Source of the DNA: Alphaproteobacteria bacterium
Lineage (GTDB): Bacteria; Pseudomonadota; Alphaproteobacteria; JAGPBS01
Assembly: GCA_018063245.1 (NCBI GenBank)
Contig: JAGPBS010000009.1
Location: 14,652-49,335, forward strand
DNA: 34,684 bases
Reading direction: 5' to 3'
In this document: piece after piece, positions 6,990-15,546 of the stretch
Numbering within the stretch: position 1 is the first letter of the stretch
Layout of the letters: the number at the start of each line of letters is the position of its first letter
The notes under the pieces: model-generated
Told to the model about the DNA's origin: nothing
Database searches by the model: none
Seen by the model: the letters and a program-made list of their open reading frames with translations, nothing else
Position numbers and translations under genes: made by a program

Positions 6990-8297
6990 TTAGAAATCAA
7001 CACGTGTTCCAAAGATCCACACATCGTTTGTGTCTTTTGTTTTTCCTGCTGTAAGAGCGCTTGGCACGTTATAAGCTTTACCAGGATTATTAAATGTACC
7101 TGTATTTTTACCAAACTTACGAACAGCATGGTTATAATCTAAACCAACTTTAATACCAGGTGCGAGAGAGTAGAATCCACCAACACCAGCAGCATAGAAT
7201 GTACCATTGCCTTTTGTTTTACCGTAGTTCTCACCAATATAGTTTGCACTTACACCCCAGATATCTGTTGCATAGCCTAAACCAATATTCCATGATTGAC
7301 GCTTTTGTGCTTTAAAGTGTTGTAATTGTCCAGATTTCAAATTATCAACAAAACCACCGCCAATGATATAGTTTCTCCAAGAGGCTTGAGCACCAATCTG
7401 ATAGGCATTAATATCATGACGCTTACCTGAGAAATTTGGACCTCTCAGAGCAATATTTTTCATGTTTGCATGTGTATAAGCAGCTGACATTTTGAAATCA
7501 ACATCGTCAATCTTTGTATTATAATTCAAACCAAGCTCAATAAAATCTTTAATCGATTTTTTGAAGAATTTTTTTTGTCTACCAACAGCTTGGTTATCGC
7601 CACCATCCGGAGCAAGAGGATCATAACCAAATGGCTGAATGTAATCGATCAAAATATCATTACCTGGCAAATCCTCACCTGCAGCAACTGTGAAAGCTTC
7701 ATTGCCATTACCTGGCTCTATGCTTGTCATGTCAGAATTTTTTGTCCGAACAATATTTTCACCATTATCAAACTCAGGCGTATAAGAGATACCAAACTGA
7801 GCACCATACATACGTGGCGTGAAGTATGTAATTTTGGTTGAACGGCTACTGTTGAAAGCTTTTGGACCGATTTGTGTTGCACTTGCTGGATTCAAGAAAT
7901 CATCTAAATCACTGTCAACAGCCTGACCAAATCCAATTGAAGGTGCGAAAAGAGCCATTGCAGCACCCGCGGCATCATCATCACCTAACTCAAGACGACC
8001 TAGTTTTGATTCGAGCCAAATGTTTGCTTTATCAGCTTGCGTTGTTTGATCTGTTGCTGCCAATAAACGGATTCTTATACCGTACTCAAGACCATTTTCT
8101 GCAGTATTTTTCCACTTTCCTTCCAACTTTGATTGTGTACGTGCATCACGATGATTCTCGTTCACAAAGTCACTATCATAAAAGCCGAGTTCAAATTTGA
8201 CAAAACCACCGATATCAATCTGATTTTTTGCAAGAGCTGTGCTTGACATCAAAGCAGTTAGAGCCATCGTACTGAGTAAAACAACCTTTTTATTCAT
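6990..8297 (-). CDS. Outer-membrane porin (paralogue 2)
   Basis: A 435-residue porin with a clean signal peptide (MNKKVVLLSTMALTALMSS, cleavage after ALA near residue 23). Its beta-barrel strands end in the aromatic-terminated IFGTRVDF. It aligns along its whole length with the porins at 4422 and 33163 (GFVKFELGFYDSDFVNENHR, PSIGFGQAVD, SATQIGPKAFNSS, YSLAPGIKVG). It lacks their FGQS insertion and differs in the extracellular-type loops, e.g. DYIQPFGYDP in place of DYVQPNQDG. It is therefore the more divergent of the three. A strong AGGGGA Shine-Dalgarno precedes the ATG. The 5' region holds a small perfect dyad that could be an operator. Confidence 0.9.
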   Translation of the reverse strand: MNKKVVLLSTMALTALMSSTALAKNQIDIGGFVKFELGFYDSDFVNENHRDARTQSKLEGKWKNTAENGLEYGIRIRLLAATDQTTQADKANIWLESKLGRLELGDDDAAGAAMALFAPSIGFGQAVDSDLDDFLNPASATQIGPKAFNSSRSTKITYFTPRMYGAQFGISYTPEFDNGENIVRTKNSDMTSIEPGNGNEAFTVAAGEDLPGNDILIDYIQPFGYDPLAPDGGDNQAVGRQKKFFKKSIKDFIELGLNYNTKIDDVDFKMSAAYTHANMKNIALRGPNFSGKRHDINAYQIGAQASWRNYIIGGGFVDNLKSGQLQHFKAQKRQSWNIGLGYATDIWGVSANYIGENYGKTKGNGTFYAAGVGGFYSLAPGIKVGLDYNHAVRKFGKNTGTFNNPGKAYNVPSALTAGKTKDTNDVWIFGTRVDF

Positions 8298-8320
8298 TGA
8301 AAATCCCCTGATAAATTTGT

Positions 8321-8334
8321 AGGTAAAATTACCT
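8321..8334. promoter_or_regulatory. Dyad in the leader of porin 2
   Basis: AGGTAA and TTACCT form a perfect 6-bp inverted repeat with a 2-base spacer, 24 bases upstream of the porin start. Further upstream on the minus strand TTGCGG and GATAAA are 17 bases apart and could be a sigma-70-type promoter, moderately matched. An operator role is only a suggestion. Confidence 0.35.
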
Positions 8335-8426
8335 GAAGTCCTTTATCACTTATTTCTTAGACAGCCGCAAGTACTATTCTTCACTATTTGTTCATTTATT
8401 CTATTTTTGTTGCACAAAAACAACAG

Positions 8427-9473
8427 TCAGGCTTTGTGAGCCCTTATCTGCAAAATCAGCAGAAAAAGCGCATTAATCAAAAGGATAGCATTCCCCTGAT
8501 GAAGCATGGCCGCCAAAATCGGCACTTGATAAATCAGGGTTACAATCCCGAAAATCACCTGAAGACTCACAAGGGCTAAAACAAGATAGGCTAGCTTTAA
8601 ACGATCAGTTTTAATCAACAAAATTGATAGGCTCAAAAGCCCTCCGAAAGTGATATAAGCCAACATCCGATGCATAAATTGAACCCCGCCCGTGGTCGTC
8701 AGGACAATCTCGGAAACCTGCCCCTTACCACGAAGTTCATCAGGCAAAAAGTGATCATTCATTAAAGGGAAATTATTATAGATCAGCCCTGCATCAAGCC
8801 CTGCCGTAAAAGCGCCCCACAAAATCGTCAGACAGCAAAGCGCAAACAGACCATAAAGATATTTCAGATAACGCCTACTCCTGTGTGTAGCCCCCTCAAA
8901 ACTCACAAATTGAAACATTTCATAAACAAGAAAAAGCAACAACAGAATTGCCATTGACAGATGTGCGGCGAGCCGAAAATGACTCACATGAGGATCATTC
9001 ACAAGTCCACTTTTCACCATAAACCAGCCTAAAAAACCCTGCAATCCCCCCAAAGCAAAAATAATCCAAAGCCTACATTTGTGCTTTACCGCGATTGGTG
9101 CTTTTAAGGTGAAGTACAAAAGGGGCAACAAGAAAACAAGCCCCATTAATTGACCCCAAAAGCGATGAAACCATTCAAATAAATAGATTCGTTTATAATC
9201 GGCAAGTGTCATCCATGCATTAATTTTAATCGCCTCAGGCGAGGTTTTATATAAATCAAAAACACGCTCCCATTCAGCAAGAGATAAGGGCGGGAGAAAA
9301 TGAAGCTGCAGCTTCCATTCAACCATTGAAAGACCTGAATCGGTAAGTCTTGTGATACCGCCTAAAAGAACCATGCAAAATACCATGATCCAGCAAGTCA
9401 ATAGCCAATAAAACAAGGCTTTATTTATGGGATGTTTTGGTGTATAGTGCATGTTATATCTATTATTGTTCAT
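8427..9473 (-). CDS. ctaA: Heme A synthase (COX15/CtaA type)
   Basis: An integral inner-membrane enzyme that oxidises the C8 methyl of heme O to the formyl group of heme A, needed for aa3-type cytochrome c oxidase. About 348 residues with eight membrane segments in two homologous halves. Histidines expected to bind heme are visible in FEWFHRFWGQ, SHFRLAAHLS, QFMHRMLAYI and MLHQGNAIL, and the family's early GGITRLTDSGLSMVEWK is intact. I chose the ATG at 9473; an in-frame TTG lies at 9482 and another ATG at 9452, and no site has a strong Shine-Dalgarno. The gene stands alone, divergent from the large oxidoreductase with only about 65 bases between them. It shows that the organism respires aerobically with a heme A oxidase. 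Confidence 0.93.
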   Translation of the reverse strand: MNNNRYNMHYTPKHPINKALFYWLLTCWIMVFCMVLLGGITRLTDSGLSMVEWKLQLHFLPPLSLAEWERVFDLYKTSPEAIKINAWMTLADYKRIYLFEWFHRFWGQLMGLVFLLPLLYFTLKAPIAVKHKCRLWIIFALGGLQGFLGWFMVKSGLVNDPHVSHFRLAAHLSMAILLLLFLVYEMFQFVSFEGATHRSRRYLKYLYGLFALCCLTILWGAFTAGLDAGLIYNNFPLMNDHFLPDELRGKGQVSEIVLTTTGGVQFMHRMLAYITFGGLLSLSILLIKTDRLKLAYLVLALVSLQVIFGIVTLIYQVPILAAMLHQGNAILLINALFLLILQIRAHKA

Positions 9474-9539
9474 TGTCGGCAAATTTTTGCTTCATCATAA
9501 ACCGCTTTCTGTTGATTGGCGATCTTTTTTTGGAAAAAA

Positions 9540-12500
9540 ATGACTCAGGCTCTTAATTTCAATTTCACACACCAAAAACTTCATGAACGACAAGGCCTTA
9601 TCGAACTCGATACCCATTTTCTTGCCTATCTGTCTGATCAAAATGCAGAGCTTTCTTCTGCCCTGCAGCTTGCACGCGCACATCATCAAACACTCTCAGG
9701 CAAGGAAAAAAGCGAGCTCATCATTGCGCTAGGCCCTTATCTTGATGCCTATATGGCAGATCTTTTCATGATTCAGGATCCTCTCAACTCCCTTGCTCAA
9801 AAGCACACAAATCTTGCCTATTTCTACCAGGTCAAAAGACTTTTCATCCAGCGTAGAGCTTCACGTCATTTAAAACCAGAAGCTATTGTAGACCTTGATA
9901 TTGCACATTTAGATCAACAAATGCAGGCTCTCTTCCCACAGGGTTTTGATGAATATATCTTCGCTCAAAAAGCTTTTGCTTTTCTTGAATCCAATCATAC
10001 AGAAGATCCCACCGTTGAATCACTGCTTTTAACGTACGGAGCTTTTGCCCTCTCTCACCCTATCGGTAGAGAACGCCACCGCAAGGGCCTGCTCTTTCAG
10101 CAACCTCTCAAAATTGATTTTGCTCACCTTATTCATCCTGAGAAATCAACTGACGGAAGCATCACAACCTATAAAGCACCACAATCTGATATCAGACAGA
10201 GACAAGGTTTTGACTTAACTGATCCAGGTGTTACGCTCGAGCGTGCTTTGGACCAGGTTCATTACTGCATTGGCTGTCATCATCAAGAGCGAGACAGCTG
10301 CTCAAAAGGACTCACCGATCGCAAAACGGGTGAGTTTCAAAAAAATCCTCTCGAGATAGATCTGCTTGGCTGCCCTCTTGAAGAAAAAATTTCTGAGATG
10401 AATGAACTCAAAGGCCAAGGAATTGTGCTAGGCGCTCTTGCTGTCATCACAATTGACAATCCTTTGTGTGCTGCAACTGGACACAGAATCTGTAACGACT
10501 GCATGAAGGCCTGCATCTACCAAAAACAAGAGGCTGTGAATATTCCAGCCATTGAAAGCCGCATTCTACAAGACGTTCTCGAGCTCCCATATGGTTTTGA
10601 AATTTATAGGCTCCTCACACGCTGGAACCCCCTCAATTTTGAACGGCCTTACCAGAAAGAAGAATCTGGGTACAAAGTTCTGATCGTTGGCATGGGGCCC
10701 TCTGGCTTTAATTTAGCGCATCATCTTTTACAAGAAGGACACCAAATCGTTGGCATTGATGGCCTTAAAATTGAACCTCTTCCCGAAACTTACATCAAGA
10801 ACCCAATTGAGCATATTTCAACAATCCGCGAAAATTTAGGATCACGCGTTGTTGCTGGATTTGGAGGCGTTGCAGAATATGGAATCACCGTTCGCTGGGA
10901 TAAAAACAATCTCAAAATCATCCGCATTCTGTTAGAAAGACATGATGAATTTCATCTCATGGGGGGTATTCGCTTTGGCGGAACGCTCACAGCCGAGCAA
11001 GCTTTTGAGTTAGGCTTTGATCACATCGCTCTTTGCACAGGGGCAGGCAAGCCTCATTTCATTGAGATGAAAAATGCGTTAGCCTCTGGCGTACGGATGG
11101 CCTCTGACTTTCTTATGTCTTTGCAATTGACAGGCTCTGCAAAAAAAGACTCACTTGCCAACTTAGATCTTCAACTCCCTGTTATCGTGATTGGTGGCGG
11201 CCTTACAGCAATTGACACTGCAACGGAAGCTCTTGCCTATTATCCCATTCAGGTTGAAAAATTCTATAACCGTCTTGTCGATCTTTTCGGGGATGCTCAT
11301 CACCCTAATGCTTTATCACTCTGGACAAATGATGAAGAAAAACGCATTGCGCGTCTTTACATCAACCATGCTGAAGCCATCAAATCTGAAAGACAAAAAG
11401 AAAACCCAGATATCCTTTCACTCTTACAATCATGGGGCGGCGTAAGACTTGTCTATCGTGGCCCTCTTGAAAAAGCACCAAGCTATCGCCTCAATCATGA
11501 AGAAGTTGAATTCGCCCTTCAAGAAGGCATCTATATATCTGATAATCTAAAACCGTCTGAAGTCATCACAGATGACTTTGGTCATGCCGATAGCCTCATC
11601 GTTGAATCATCCACAGATGGCACAAAACACACTCTATCAGCACGCACAATTTTAATTGCGGCAGGCACACAGCCCAACACTGTTTTGGCGCGTGAAAATA
11701 CCTCTGTCTTTTCTCTCGATGGCAAATTCTTTCAAGCGATTGATGAGTCAGGCAATCCTCTCTCTCCAGATAAATGTGCAAAACCAAAATCAATTGATGT
11801 CTTTACGCACCGAACACAAGATGGTCGCTTCATTTCCTTTTATGGAGATCTGCATCCCTCTTTTGCCGGCAATGTTGTGAAAGCCATGGCAAGTGCAAAA
11901 AGAGGCTACCCCATCGTCAGTCAGATTCTGAGCACACAAGCGCCACGTCAAATGGATCTTCCTGATTTTGTGGAGAGCTTGACAGCAAAAGTGCACAAAG
12001 TCATTCGACTCACGCCCACCATCATTGAAGTGATTGTCAAAGCTCCAATGGCAGCTAAGGCTTTTGAGCCAGGCCAATTCTACCGCCTACAGAACTTTGA
12101 GATGAATGCTCCTCTCATCGCCAATACAAAAATGGCAATGGAGGGCATTGCCCTCACAGGTGCTTCTGTTGACCGCGAGCAAGGTCTAATCTCACTTATT
12201 GTGCTAGAGATGGGTGGCTCTTCCGATCTCTGTGCGCTCTTAAAACCAGGTGAAGAGGTTGTCCTGATGGGGCCAACGGGCGAGCCCACACACATCCCCC
12301 GTAATGAAACTGTCTGTCTTGTTGGTGGCGGACTTGGCAATGCCGTTCTCTTTTCTATCGGGCAAGCCATGCGTACAAAGGGCTGCAAAGTTCTTTATTT
12401 CGCAGGTTATAAAAAACATGAAGACTGCTACAAAATGGATGAGATTGAAAAAGCTGCCGATCAAGTGATCTGGTGCTGTGATGAAGCAAAACCAATCGCC

Positions 12501-12965
12501 CCAAATCGCGCACAAGATCAGTCATTCACTGGCAATATCATTGAAGCAATGTCAGCCTATGCAATGGGTCAAATGGGTGCTGGCTCAATTGACCTGAAAA
12601 CAATCAACCGGATGATTGTGATTGGCTCAGATCGCATGATGCATGCTGTTGCAAAAGCAAGATATGGCGCTCTAAAACCATATTTAAATCCAAAACACTT
12701 GGCGATCGGATCCATCAACTCACCCATGCAATGTATGATGAAAGAGATTTGCGCACAATGTATTCAGCTTCACACAGATCCTGTTACCGGCAAAGAATCA
12801 ATTGTCTATAGCTGCTTTAATCAGGATCAATCTCTTGATGCTGTTGATTTTTCTGTCTTGAACAAGCGCCTATCACAAAACAATGTGCATGAAAGACTGA
12901 CAGCACAATGGATTACGCATTGTCTAGATCATATTGGTACCAATTTTGGACAAAAAATAGCTTAG
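9540..12965 (+). CDS. Large multi-domain FAD/Fe-S NAD(P)H oxidoreductase (GltD-like plus PyrK-like)
   Basis: The 1141-residue protein (from the ATG; an in-frame TTG lies 24 bases upstream) joins three parts. Residues 1 to about 235 are helical with no recognised family. From about 240 comes a cysteine-rich iron-sulfur region (C243, C246, C254, C278, C310, C318, C321, C325) leading into a GltD-like flavoprotein with KVLIVGMGPSGFNLA near 380 and a second dinucleotide site VIVIGGGLTAIDTA near 555. The last 330 residues are a ferredoxin-reductase-like domain. It has FEPGQFYRLQ (FAD), CLVGGGLGNAVLF (pyridine nucleotide) and a C-terminal CMMKEICAQC with a further Cys near 1092, as in the [2Fe-2S] centre of PyrK. 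The layout recalls NADH-dependent ferredoxin:NADP oxidoreductase (Nfn) subunits fused into one chain. Electron transfer between pyridine nucleotides and a ferredoxin is plausible but unproven. It is followed by a palindromic repeat. Confidence 0.8.
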   Translation: MTQALNFNFTHQKLHERQGLIELDTHFLAYLSDQNAELSSALQLARAHHQTLSGKEKSELIIALGPYLDAYMADLFMIQDPLNSLAQKHTNLAYFYQVKRLFIQRRASRHLKPEAIVDLDIAHLDQQMQALFPQGFDEYIFAQKAFAFLESNHTEDPTVESLLLTYGAFALSHPIGRERHRKGLLFQQPLKIDFAHLIHPEKSTDGSITTYKAPQSDIRQRQGFDLTDPGVTLERALDQVHYCIGCHHQERDSCSKGLTDRKTGEFQKNPLEIDLLGCPLEEKISEMNELKGQGIVLGALAVITIDNPLCAATGHRICNDCMKACIYQKQEAVNIPAIESRILQDVLELPYGFEIYRLLTRWNPLNFERPYQKEESGYKVLIVGMGPSGFNLAHHLLQEGHQIVGIDGLKIEPLPETYIKNPIEHISTIRENLGSRVVAGFGGVAEYGITVRWDKNNLKIIRILLERHDEFHLMGGIRFGGTLTAEQAFELGFDHIALCTGAGKPHFIEMKNALASGVRMASDFLMSLQLTGSAKKDSLANLDLQLPVIVIGGGLTAIDTATEALAYYPIQVEKFYNRLVDLFGDAHHPNALSLWTNDEEKRIARLYINHAEAIKSERQKENPDILSLLQSWGGVRLVYRGPLEKAPSYRLNHEEVEFALQEGIYISDNLKPSEVITDDFGHADSLIVESSTDGTKHTLSARTILIAAGTQPNTVLARENTSVFSLDGKFFQAIDESGNPLSPDKCAKPKSIDVFTHRTQDGRFISFYGDLHPSFAGNVVKAMASAKRGYPIVSQILSTQAPRQMDLPDFVESLTAKVHKVIRLTPTIIEVIVKAPMAAKAFEPGQFYRLQNFEMNAPLIANTKMAMEGIALTGASVDREQGLISLIVLEMGGSSDLCALLKPGEEVVLMGPTGEPTHIPRNETVCLVGGGLGNAVLFSIGQAMRTKGCKVLYFAGYKKHEDCYKMDEIEKAADQVIWCCDEAKPIAPNRAQDQSFTGNIIEAMSAYAMGQMGAGSIDLKTINRMIVIGSDRMMHAVAKARYGALKPYLNPKHLAIGSINSPMQCMMKEICAQCIQLHTDPVTGKESIVYSCFNQDQSLDAVDFSVLNKRLSQNNVHERLTAQWITHCLDHIGTNFGQKIA

Positions 12966-12998
12966 AGCCTGTTAAAAACTTCGAAGAAATTGAAAACT

Positions 12999-13104
12999 GT
13001 CATTGCGAGGAATGCCTCGTCGTAGCGTAGCGAAGACGGGCTGACGTGGCAATCTTTTTCCTTAGTACAATGAGATTGCCACGCCCTAAAGGGCTCGCAA
13101 TGAC
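12999..13104. repeat. Interspersed palindromic element, copy 1
   Basis: Outer arms GTCATTGCGAG (12999-13009) and CTCGCAATGAC (13094-13104) are perfect inverted repeats. A second perfect 11-bp pair (CGTGGCAATCT 13045-13055, AGATTGCCACG 13073-13083) lies inside, with small hairpins around CGTC/GACG and CCC/GGG. The whole can fold into a branched, cloverleaf-like shape. A related copy stands at 16696. It separates two convergent genes and may act as a terminator for them. Confidence 0.88.
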
Positions 13105-13158
13105 GAGCGTGTTTACCATCGGTGGCTCTGAATGACGGCACTCATTCATCTTAGAATG

Positions 13159-13195
13159 GTGAATTATTGAAATCTCACTTCGGGTGATAATTCAC
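13159..13195. other. Hairpin across the 3' end of the Sel1 gene
   Basis: GTGAATTAT (13159-13167) and ATAATTCAC (13187-13195) form a perfect 9-bp stem spanning the stop codon of the minus-strand gene. No T-tract follows on either side, so it is not a typical intrinsic terminator; it could protect the 3' end of the message or be fortuitous. Confidence 0.35.
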
Positions 13196-15460
13196 AAAGG
13201 TTACCTGATAGGCTTTTTGCTCTTTCTTGTTCCAAGCAAAGACGATCCGCTCTGGAATGGCATCAGAAACTCTAAATGAACAAATCCGGCAGCCATTTCT
13301 CTCCCATGGCTTTAAGTGATCAACGCCAACTAGACCACCAAGACCTTTTTTCAATTTCTCAAATTTACGAACTTTTTTGAATAATTTCAGATCTGCTGAA
13401 TCTGCAAACTCATTTAAAAGATCTTGCACCAATTGCGTGTATTCTCTGGCCTCTCTTTTGCCTTCAAAAATCTCTTGCGTGCCCTTCTCAAAGCTCGCAA
13501 TCCGCCCATAGGTTTTAACAGGCTGCGTCTGATTTTCAGCTGGTAAAATACCAGCTGCGATCAGCTCTTCTTTTGTGTAAAGTTTTGAGAGTCTTTGACT
13601 TTTTCGGAGCTCATGCTTCTCTTTTTCTTTAGCCAATTGTTCTTGAGTTTGCTGAAAGTCCAATTTTAATGAGCTTCTTGAAAAAGACCTGCTTAAACGT
13701 CTTTCAAGTGTCACGCTCTTTCTCTTCTCTTTTGCTTCAGCTGCTTTAGCTTGCTCTGCTTTAACAGATCTTGTGATTGAATCAGGTTCTGTAGAAACAG
13801 GCGCATCAGGGATCGAAGCAAGCTCTAACCGACGTGAAGCTCTCTTTTCTGCTTTTTCAGCTTGACGTTCTACTCGTGCGCGTTCTTTCTCAGCTTTCTT
13901 CAAGGTTTGTGCTACATCTCTGACTGCTGCTAAAAAGGTATCTGCAAGGCTCTTCATTTCGTTTAAAAGCGGCCCTGTGATAGGATGCCCATTCTTAACT
14001 GATTCTTCTATTTCTTTAATTCTCTTATATGACTCTATCTCAAAAGCAGATCCCATCATTCTTAGCCACCTATCTTGAAGCGCCTCATAATGAGGTATCT
14101 CCTTCTCAAGAGGCTTCAACATAGCATCAAATTTTGCCTTAAAGGAACTCTGAAGTTTTGCCTGTGCTGCTTTCTTATCTTGCTCTAAATCCGCTCTCAT
14201 TTTTGCTAGAGAGGCCTCAGCTTTTGCAGAGCCTTGCTCCTTTGCTTTTTGATACCAAACCATCGCTTCCCTCAAATTTTTTGGCACACCTTTTCCATGA
14301 TGATAACAACTTGCTAGGCTCATTTGAGCCTCAAGATGTCCTTGCCCTGCCGCTCTTTGATAGCAAGCAAAAGCATTAGCTAGCTCTACTTTGAAACACA
14401 CACCTCTTTCATATAGAGTCCCTAACCTATACTGAGCTTCAGCAAATCCGGCATTTGCAGATTGTGCATACCAATTAAAAGCACTCACAAAATCTTGCTC
14501 ATCCTCATATGTAACACCTAAATAATATTGAGCGGTCATATTATTTTGATTTGCTGCTTTTGTATACCAATCACGTGCCAATGGAACATTTCGGACAAGA
14601 CCATTTTTTCCATAATAGTAAAAATTTCCGACCTCTATTTGAGCTTCAGCATATCCTTGATGAGCAGAGCGTTGAAAAAAATCAAAAGCTAAATTTATAT
14701 CCGATCCACCAATTAAATACTCATTAGCCACTGTATATTGAGCTTCTGGATGCCCCTGATCTGCTGCTTTTTGATACCAAGAATAAGCTAAGCTTGCGTG
14801 CTCGTGCCCAAATTCCCCGTGTTCATAAGCTCTCGCTAAAGCAATTTGAGCCTCTGCAAAACCTCGCTTGGCTGCTCTTTCTAACCAAACCACCGCCTGT
14901 GTCCTATTTATAGACGCCTTATAAGACTCCCCCTCCGGAACATACCTGAAAATCCTCAGACCTAAGGCGCATTGTGCTACGGCAATACCCATATTGGCTG
15001 CTTTTTTATAAAGAGATAAAGCCTTTTTCTCATCTACTTTAACATTTTTCCCAGTCTCATAGAAGAGCCCCATAGTAAAGACTGCAAATGCAAAATTGTT
15101 TTTGCACGCTTTCTCCAATAATGAAATCGCCATCTTAGAATCATAATGATGGTTTTGCTTTTCAGCATCTGTTACGTCTTGAGGCAAAAATTCTTTTGAC
15201 ACTAAAAAGGAACAAGCATCTAAAAATGCACTTAGGCCAGAAAGAGTTGAAAATGAATGCGGCATCTGTGCTCTCTGCGATGGCGATACATATACAACTG
15301 GCCTGTCAAACATCTCCATCGTGCGACTATTCAACTCTGATTCTTGAACTGTAACTCTTTTGGCACCAGGCTCCAAAGTAACTACTGATGCTGATTCAAA
15401 ATTATACAAATAAAAATTGATGGTTCTTACAGATGAGGTATCGTTAATCGTGTGTGTCAT
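13175..15460 (-). CDS. Sel1-repeat protein with basic coiled coil and possible RelE/YoeB-like C-terminus
   Basis: The 761-residue protein has no signal peptide. Residues 1-100 are unrecognised. About 105-425 hold roughly nine Sel1-like repeats (units such as AYSWYQKAADQGHPEAQYTV). Residues 430-660 are highly charged and helical, rich in Lys, Arg, Glu and Ala. The last 90 residues look like a separate small domain: a helical start (REYTQLVQDLLNEF, LKLFKKVRKFEKLKKGLGG), then HLKPWERNGCRICSFR, ERIVFAWN and a final VTFVNYHPK. This order and the positions of Arg730, Arg738 and His759 recall RelE/YoeB mRNA interferases. That is a resemblance by eye and not an established match. Sel1-repeat proteins of host-associated bacteria are often adaptors or secreted effectors. 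It has its own sigma-70-type promoter; no antitoxin gene lies next to it. Confidence 0.8.
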   Translation of the reverse strand: MTHTINDTSSVRTINFYLYNFESASVVTLEPGAKRVTVQESELNSRTMEMFDRPVVYVSPSQRAQMPHSFSTLSGLSAFLDACSFLVSKEFLPQDVTDAEKQNHHYDSKMAISLLEKACKNNFAFAVFTMGLFYETGKNVKVDEKKALSLYKKAANMGIAVAQCALGLRIFRYVPEGESYKASINRTQAVVWLERAAKRGFAEAQIALARAYEHGEFGHEHASLAYSWYQKAADQGHPEAQYTVANEYLIGGSDINLAFDFFQRSAHQGYAEAQIEVGNFYYYGKNGLVRNVPLARDWYTKAANQNNMTAQYYLGVTYEDEQDFVSAFNWYAQSANAGFAEAQYRLGTLYERGVCFKVELANAFACYQRAAGQGHLEAQMSLASCYHHGKGVPKNLREAMVWYQKAKEQGSAKAEASLAKMRADLEQDKKAAQAKLQSSFKAKFDAMLKPLEKEIPHYEALQDRWLRMMGSAFEIESYKRIKEIEESVKNGHPITGPLLNEMKSLADTFLAAVRDVAQTLKKAEKERARVERQAEKAEKRASRRLELASIPDAPVSTEPDSITRSVKAEQAKAAEAKEKRKSVTLERRLSRSFSRSSLKLDFQQTQEQLAKEKEKHELRKSQRLSKLYTKEELIAAGILPAENQTQPVKTYGRIASFEKGTQEIFEGKREAREYTQLVQDLLNEFADSADLKLFKKVRKFEKLKKGLGGLVGVDHLKPWERNGCRICSFRVSDAIPERIVFAWNKKEQKAYQVTFVNYHPK

Positions 15461-15492
15461 TTTAAAAATATCCTAATAAATATATTAAATGA

Positions 15493-15521
15493 TATATACT
15501 ATAAAGGGAGATTTAAGTCAA
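15493..15521 (-). promoter_or_regulatory. Sigma-70-type promoter of the Sel1-repeat gene
   Basis: On the minus strand TTGACT (15516-15521) is followed after exactly 17 bases by TATATA (15493-15498). This predicts a start near 15486 and a leader of about 26 bases, with AGGA shortly before the ATG. Confidence 0.65.
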
Positions 15522-15546
15522 ACATTTAATTAAACATGTCACGACA

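Noticed and set aside
7575-8200. Plus-strand reading frames within the porin at 6990-8297
   Set aside because: They lie opposite an intact porin gene, have no recognisable domains and no Shine-Dalgarno, so they are shadows.
13159-13195. Intrinsic terminator for the Sel1 gene
   Set aside because: The stem is perfect but no T-tract follows in either direction; kept only as an unassigned hairpin.
13175-15460. A toxin-antitoxin module
   Set aside because: The possible toxin-like domain is fused to a large repeat protein and there is no small antitoxin gene on either side.
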